Assembly: GCA_036897485.1 (NCBI GenBank)
Contig: JAYMTF010000101.1
Span: forward strand, 1 to 54,070
Length of the DNA: 54,070 bases
From: Pelargonium nanum
Taxonomy: Eukaryota; Streptophyta; Magnoliopsida; Geraniales; Geraniaceae
Direction: 5' to 3'
Positions 47,860 through 54,070 of this stretch are shown here, piece by piece. A program made the translations under genes and the position numbers. Position 1 is the stretch's first letter. The number at the start of each line of letters is the position of its first letter. The notes below the pieces were generated by a model, which was not told the origin of the DNA, did not search any database, and saw only the letters and a list, made by a program, of their open reading frames with translations.

Positions 47860-48548
47860 TATTTAACTTTAACTTCCAAATAAAGTAGTTGGAAGTTTAA
47901 CATTATAGTTAAGACTATAATTAAGTGCCACAATTGTCTCCCCAACTGAGCTTACCTTTGTTGATAACTCACCTATGTTACTAGTATAACTTGTGATTAA
48001 GTATCAAGTGAGATTGATTGATGTGATTATTGACGTTAATTGTACTTTAGACACGGTTGGTACATTTTAGTTTTGAGCGTGTCTTACATGTGATTTGAAT
48101 CATGATCTTCCACCATCTAGCTAGCTAGTGTGTATTCATGACTCCAGTGCTTCAATTGCATCATCAATGGTCATTAAGCAGCTTCATTTATTTTTTTCAA
48201 AAGATATACATGCTCTTTTTGTATCTCCTTCATTCCCGCAAGCAACCCTAAGAGAGGGTAGAAAACCCTTGAAGGGAAATTCCAATATTCTAACCTCAAT
48301 TTAATTCTCAAAACCTCACTTGAGGATGTAATTATCTGTGTGGTCTCATGACATGCATAAGTCTTACAAAAGAGTGGATCAATGTTCCGAATAGAAGCTT
48401 CAAGTGTAGAAACGATTGAAAAAGATGGTTCATTATTTTCATAACCGTAAAATGTGTATTCAACGTCAATTTGAAATAGTGGTGGAGATGTTAATTATAT
48501 ATGTTTGTGAAGTGGTTTTGACAATTCAATGGGATCTACTTTCTGCTG

Positions 48549-48836
48549 AAGTGGTAGAGTTTCACTTGCACTATTAAATGTAGCATCTTCAACTCAAAAT
48601 TATTCGATGTGAGATTTATTACCCACTTCAACACGTCTCCTCACGTGCGAGCCTCACATTTTTCTTTTATCGGTGAGTTCGACACGTGCACAATCGGTGA
48701 TAAATTGCAATAATGGCTTGAGCTTTCACTACTAAAAGGTTAACCGTCTTAGTAGAGTTTCACTTGCACCATTATATATAGTCTCTTCAACTCATATTTA
48801 TCCGATGTAAGATTTATTACACTTCAACACTTTCAA
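48549..48836 (+). repeat. Pair of ~85-bp direct repeats, probable retroelement remnant
   Basis: tagagtttcacttgcac, then ctcttcaactcatatttatc or its variant, then gatttattac and cttcaacac, occur at 48549-48640 and 48750-48836 in the same orientation. Between them are cacgtgcgagcctcacat and gacacgtgcacaat. I could not identify the parent element. Confidence 0.6.
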
Positions 48837-50186
48837 TGTGGATTTGCGTTGTTAAACAAATATATACAATGAGATGTATTATAGGGTTAGAGTTGTTAAA
48901 TTTAACTTCAACCCAAAAGATTAATCCGATAGGTGAAGAGGTCAACGAGTATTTCAAGTGACGACAAACTTTACATTCTTTCAATATGAGATACGTTAAC
49001 AAAGGTTTGTGCTGGTGATGTTACTTACTGTGTACAAGAAACGTCATGCATGTATCATAAATACATATAAAACTACAATGTTTTCTAATACTCAGTTTGT
49101 TTCACAATGTCATTAAAAAGGCAATTATAGTTGATTGGTTTGGTTAAAGAACATCCACTTCATTAGAGTGAGATGGTTGAATTTTGACTAATGAGTAGTA
49201 GAAGAAGCTACTATATATTTCCATTTTCATGGTAGTGGCCAAGGAATGGCATTGCCAGACAAACACACACCAATTTCTCCGGTAATTAAGATTCCATTCC
49301 AATTTCCATATAGACAACAACAAGTGTTGTTAATTAGCAGCTTGATTTCTTTGCTACAAATAGTATCAATCTTTACTATTTGCCAAACTGCCAACCGCTA
49401 GATGCGAGAGACGGAAGGTTTTCTTCCAATGGATAAAACCAAAGAAATAATTAATCGTTTCCACATAAGCTACAATTCAATGGGACAACAATCTATAAAT
49501 GCACATTTTCTAAGCGTTTGACTCCAATCCCTGGGTGTGGGAACTGATCAATGTTTTTGGTCTTCAGTCAAGTAAAAACATTGTGAATGCTAATAAAAAA
49601 GGACCCCATAATACATATAAATGATCAAAAGTTTGTTGTTTTTTCAGAAATTTCCACACGTTTTTAGGACAAAACCATGTTGGTGATTTTGTCAGTATAT
49701 GGATTGATTTGGGGTCAGTCAATACAAAAAATGGGTCTGTGGTGCCCTTGTCATAAAGGGATGTATCTAGCAATCTAGAGCCCTCCATGGTGCAAAACAT
49801 ATGGACACAAGACCAACCCACTAATTGGTGTGTAACCACCAACTGTTTTTGTTGTGTTCTGCTCTCTTCCACTCAAACAAACAGTCTAAAAACATAGACT
49901 TTAATTTTTTGCCCTCCCATCCAACAACAAAAGCTGTCTTCTCTTAATTTCCTTTTTTGGAAGTCCATGAATGTTGTCTTTCGGTTCCAATCCAATACAT
50001 AAAAGGACCCTTTTTTAGAACCACCTCTTCACTCCAGTTGCTGCCGTGTTTGTCCCATTTTTCATTCACGTAGGACCTACCCTTTTATTTCATTACACTC
50101 ACGTGTGGTTTATATATATATATTTGACTTGTTAACCCAGCAATATGTTGGGATTTTTCTATTTCAACAGGACACAATCTAAAGCC

Positions 50187-50193
50187 TATAAAA
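50187..50193 (+). promoter_or_regulatory. TATA box of the MATE transporter gene
   Basis: tataaaa lies 80 bp upstream of the ATG, followed by a CT-rich stretch (tatccttcctcaaatcctct) that suits a plant initiation region. Confidence 0.6.
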
Positions 50194-50266
50194 ACCTCCT
50201 ATCCCCATATATCCTTCCTCAAATCCTCTCCTCATTAAACAGATACCCACAACTACACCATTAACA

Positions 50267-50509
50267 ATGTGCCAATTACCCAACCCAGCCCACCACCCCA
50301 ACTCTTGCACACCTTTGATCCACAAAAACAACCCAACACCAACATGTCAGTATCAAAGTGATGTTGTTAGTAACAGCCTCTCACCAAGTAGTCACCAACT
50401 CAAATTTACACCAAAAACACAACATACTACTACTACACTATCTCTTGCGGTTGAGGAGGCTCACTCCATAGCTAGAATAGCTCTCCCCATGATACTCACT
50501 GGCCTCTTG

Positions 50510-50544
<35 letters not shown>

Positions 50545-50599
50545 CGGCCGCCTCAGCGACCTCGCCTTGGCCGGTGGCTCCCTGGCCATTGGCTTTGCC

Positions 50600-50640
<41 letters not shown>

Positions 50641-51952
50641 AATGGAGCCCATTTGCTCCCAGGCATTCGGGGCTGAAAAACACTCAATTCTCCGACTCTG
50701 CTTGCAGCGGACAATCCTATTGCTTGCATTCACCTCGATCCCAATATCACTCGTTTGGGTCAACATGAAGAGAATCTTGCTCTTTTGCGGCCAAGACGAA
50801 GCCATAGCCACCGAAGCTCATACGTATCTTCTCTACTCTCTTCCCGACCTCTTAGCCCTCTCTCTGCTACACCCGTTGCGCATTTTCCTCCGCTCACAAT
50901 CCATCACTCTGCCCCTCACATTGTGTGCGGCTTTGGCAATTTTCCTTCACGTGCCCATCAATTTCCTCCTCGTCGATTACATGGATTTGGGAATTAAAGG
51001 CGTGGCTTTTAGTGGAGTTTGGAGCAATTTCAACCTGGTGGCCTCGCTCATTCTCTACATTGTTATCTCCGGCGACCACCGCGACTCGTGGGTCGCCGGA
51101 GTACTGTCCATGGACTGCTTCAAGGAATGGAAACCGCTGCTCAATCTGGCCGTTCCGAGCTGCATTTCCGTCTGCCTCGAGTGGTGGTGGTACGAAATTA
51201 TGATTCTGCTTTGTGGGCTGTTAGTCAATCCCAGAGCCACCGTCGCTTCCATGGGCATTTTGATTCAGACCACAGCTCTAATCTACGTGTTTCCATCCTC
51301 TCTCAGCTTTAGCGTCTCCACCAGAGTCGGCAACGAGCTGGGGGCGAACCGCCCCGCCAAGGCCCGGAGAGCCGCCATTGTCGGGCTCTCCGGCAGCTTC
51401 GTGTTGGGTTTGGTAGCACTGATGTTCGCGGTGGCGGTGAGAAATGTGTGGGCCGGAATGTTCACTCGGGACGGCGAGATTATTGCCCTGACGGCGACGG
51501 TGTTGCCGATAATTGGTCTGTGCGAGATGGGTAATTGTCCGCAGACGGCGGGGTGTGGGGTGCTGAGAGGGACGGCGAGGCCTAAGGTCGGAGCCAACAT
51601 TAATCTCGGCTGCTTTTACTTTGTCGGAATGCCGGTGGCGGTGGCGCTGGCATTTTATTTGGGGTTCGATTTCAGGGGACTGTGGCTGGGGCTGCTGGCG
51701 GCGCAGGGCTCCTGCGGCCTCGCAATGTTGGTTACTATTTGTCGGACGGATTGGGAAGTGGAAGCAGAGAGGGCCAAGAAGCTGACCGGAGATGATTGCA
51801 ACACCGCCGGAGAAGGAAAGGAGGTTCAGACAGAGAAGACACAAACCGCTGAAATCGAGGACGATTGTTACAATTTATTACTATCATCGGATGATGACGT
51901 AGACAAAACTGATGATCGTACTCGTCATCATTATCATGATTCGCTCGTCTGA
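50267..51952 (+). CDS. MATE efflux transporter (DTX family, intronless clade)
   Basis: A single exon of 561 residues. After a variable ~65-residue cytosolic N terminus there are about twelve hydrophobic segments of the MATE fold. Diagnostic stretches include ARIALPMILTGLLLYSRSMI, FLGRLSDLALAGGSLAIGFA, GLAMGMEPICSQAFGAE, SFSVSTRVGNELGANRP and CPQTAGCGVLRGTARP. Plant MATE proteins export organic cations, hormones, alkaloids or flavonoids by proton or sodium exchange. The lack of introns and these motifs fit the DTX48-56 group, which includes endomembrane carriers tied to ABA, iron and organ-initiation phenotypes. The substrate is not predictable. The C-terminal tail is acidic. ATG 50267 is the first after the TATA box and suits plant context (acaatg). 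Confidence 0.92.
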
Positions 51953-52038
51953 TTTTTATTCATTTATTTTTTATTAGCAAATTGAAGCTAATGCACGTGC
52001 TTTCAAGTGAAAACTAAAAATATGTGTTATTTATTTAT

Positions 52039-53234
52039 GGAGAAATTTCGTATGATTATCCTGATTTAGATACTTTTTGCGTTTCCTATTCGCAAATTAA
52101 TTTTCGTAATTTTGAGTTATCATAAACTACACATAGTAGCATATTTCGTCACTTAACTCTTACTATGTGTACTGTAAATGACTTTCAAAAAAATTGAAAT
52201 GACAATTTTACCTTTCTTCTTCATTCTTCAAGAACAAGTAATATTCGCCGAAAACGTTAAAGCCTCACCAGAGACGTCAAACCTCGCCGAAAACTTCATA
52301 CAATTTGTGGATGTCAAATTTTCTTAATTTTCTCATTTATTTAGTTTATTTCAATCTAATTTCAATATTTTGAAAAATTCACACGTGTGTTACTCTAAAT
52401 TTGCATATTTAGACAAATTCACAACAAGTTACATACACAAACAAAACTGCACCAAAGTTACAAATTGCACCCAAAAAAATTCAGATTTCTTGTGCATGTC
52501 AAAAGGGAATTTTGGTCATTTGTGGGCAGGGGCGGATCCAGAAATATTTGACAGTGGGGGCACAATTTGATAATTTAATTATGTACAAACATTTCACACA
52601 TTATATTGATTTTTAAAACCTCATACATTATTATATTGTTAATTTTAAACAATACACACAAATATAAGATATTACTTATCATTATAATTTGAAAATAAAA
52701 AATGTGAGCTAACTAAATTTTAGTTTAACCTAAATCAAATCAATTAGATTATGTCTTGCATTAAGCAAAAAACTATTTGACGTATACTCATTACTCTCAT
52801 TGCTAGTTAAATATTAAATTACACGATGATAAAATTTACAAACTTAATTAATTTCGTATAATATGTTATATAAGTATAAAATATGCAATTATAGAGGCAA
52901 CAAATATTTTTTAAATAATAAACAAAACAATTAACAAATTTTTAATAAATCATGGGGTCACTTTTATAATTTTAGTGGGGGCACATTTTAATATTCTTTT
53001 CAAATAAGAAAAATATAATTTTTCTATCCTATTTTTTCCTCTTTCACAGCTTCACTGGGGTCACTTGACCCCATATCCATGTATGTGGCTCCGCCACTGT
53101 TTGTGGTTTAACTGACATAAAAGTGGATGAAATGGACTCTGGGTAGTTTGGAATAGCCCAAAGTTTCTAAATTTAGCTTAGGAGTAGCCAACGCCAAAAG
53201 CGTCTAGTTAAGAATAGCCATTAGTAATTTTCCC
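52039..53234. mobile_element. MULE-type MITE, split by a nested hAT-type MITE
   Basis: The ends are inverted repeats with drift over 100 bp (left ggagaaatttcgtatgatta then tcctgattt; right, in complement, gggaaaattactaatggcta then ttcttaact; both continue to caaactac or taaactac and onward). Flanking 9-mers TTTATTTAT (52030-52038) and TTTATTTAA (53235-53243) match 8 of 9. A 573-bp hAT MITE interrupts it, so the original element was about 615 bp. Confidence 0.7.
52527..53099. mobile_element. hAT-type MITE, 573 bp, nested
   Basis: Left end CAGGGGCGGATCCA and right end TGGCTCCGCCACTG are imperfect TIRs of the hAT type. Flanking 8-mers TTTGTGGG (52519-52526) and TTTGTGGT (53100-53107) match 7 of 8. 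The interior is AT-rich, non-coding and has gtgggggcac repeated near both ends (about 52553 and 52976). Confidence 0.75.
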
Positions 53235-53243
53235 TTTATTTAA

Positions 53244-54070
53244 AACATATAATTATAACTCCTATTGAATTTTATTGTAAAATTATAACCAACCCTTATA
53301 AGGAAGGGACTTCTATATATACATTATTATTTTACCCTACAAAGTCAATCATTTAACGTTGTATTTTAACAAGTTGTTTGGGATAACTTCTAGAAATCAG
53401 GGGACGAGCTTTGTGGGTGCTTTCGGGACTCCACAGAGCTTTTGAGTCTTCAGTGCTCTAGACTAAGAAATAAATTAAGTGGTGCTCGGATGCCACGTAC
53501 ATGTTGCGCCATCATTCACTAATGAAACCTATAATTTTTTAGGTAATGTAATCGGGTGATAAATTGGATGTTTAATTTCAATTTTGTAGAACATCTACCA
53601 ATGAAGTGATTCATGTGTTAGTTAGATTGTAGTATGAGGCAGGTTTGGGCGTGTGGTTCGATGCCGACAGACCGAGGTAGCCCAGCGTCTCAATTGTCGT
53701 AAAGAGAATCATTAATAAAATGAGGCATAAAGTGAGAATATTACTAGTTTTGTGTTTGGACTACAGTGATAGTAAAATGGGGAGCCAATGACATTAGATT
53801 TTGTTCTATTAAGGTACTCAATTACTCGTTCAACACAATAATCATGAAATCGTAGCATTTTCATAAAGCAAGAAACTTTGTAGCAAGAATAATATTTGTA
53901 ATGGACCTGAAAAATCTAAATTAGCTGAAGCTTCGAATTTAGTAGTAGAATTTTGTAATAATCTTGAATAATATTTTATTTTGCAGCATAATGTAATAAA
54001 AGTACTGTTGCTACACGAAATCGGTGGAACAGGGATACTGGACTCGCGCGACCTTCCAACCGGCAGCTCT
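53244..54070. other. Unassigned terminal region
   Basis: AT-rich with a somewhat GC-richer patch at 53400-53520 and 53640-53700. No coding frame, RNA gene or repeat boundary is visible before the window ends. Confidence 0.4.

Larger units (their letters stand above)
47860..50266. other. Intergenic region between LINE and MATE gene
   Basis: No gene recognised. It contains a pair of ~85-bp direct repeats at 48549-48640 and 48750-48836, and the MATE promoter and leader from about 50100. An open frame on the minus strand at 49564-49872 shows no domain. Confidence 0.5.

Noticed and set aside
51278..51844. 188-residue minus-strand frame opposite the MATE gene
   Set aside because: Antisense shadow, Arg/His/Pro-rich with no domain.

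Overview
This is nuclear DNA from a eudicot plant. The evidence is spliced genes with GT-AG introns, a CBF/DREB1 gene, a type-B response regulator, a plastid ABCB28-type transporter, and plant-specific repeats (a Cassandra-like 5S-bearing TRIM, a plant L1 LINE with RNase H, MULE-, hAT- and CACTA-derived elements). I cannot name the species.

Layout. 1-1046 is the right part of a long-TIR Mutator-like element cut by the window edge. 1280-4756 is a PEPKR2-type protein kinase (+, four coding exons). 6036-7164 is a two-exon gene for a probable plastid protein of unknown function (+). 7894-15355 is a complete 16-exon ABCB28-type half-size ABC transporter (-). 18007-21062 is a five-exon Per1/PGAP3-like GPI-anchor remodelling gene (+), convergent with an intronless CBF/DREB1 factor at 21467-22048 (-). 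22-28.9 kb is AT-rich and repeat-filled: a MULE end, a short LINE-like insertion with a 16-bp target-site duplication (TSD), a Cassandra-like TRIM, and a degenerate tandem array. 28915-35717 is a ten-exon type-B response regulator (+) with a 3.2-kb repeat-bearing first intron. 35.7-41.3 kb holds a CACTA end, a 977-bp MULE-type MITE and a small hAT-type MITE. 41333-47845 is a full-length, apparently intact L1 LINE with a perfect 16-bp TSD. 50267-51952 is an intronless MATE/DTX transporter (+). 52039-53234 is a MULE-type MITE with a hAT-type MITE nested in it.

The host genes are single, independently transcribed genes and form no operon or obvious pathway cluster. Themes are signalling (kinase, response regulator, cold/drought AP2 factor), membrane transport (ABCB, MATE), plastid function and GPI-anchor remodelling. 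Exon models were built by hand from splice signals, reading-frame phase and family knowledge, and every CDS model closes in frame. The most notable signals are the intact LINE with long overlapping frames, the nested and precisely bounded MITEs, the 5S-bearing TRIM with unequal LTRs, the repeated exon-boundary pattern plus consecutive GC donors in the response regulator, and an undescribed four-unit degenerate repeat at 27.0-28.2 kb. I found no convincing new multi-gene system.
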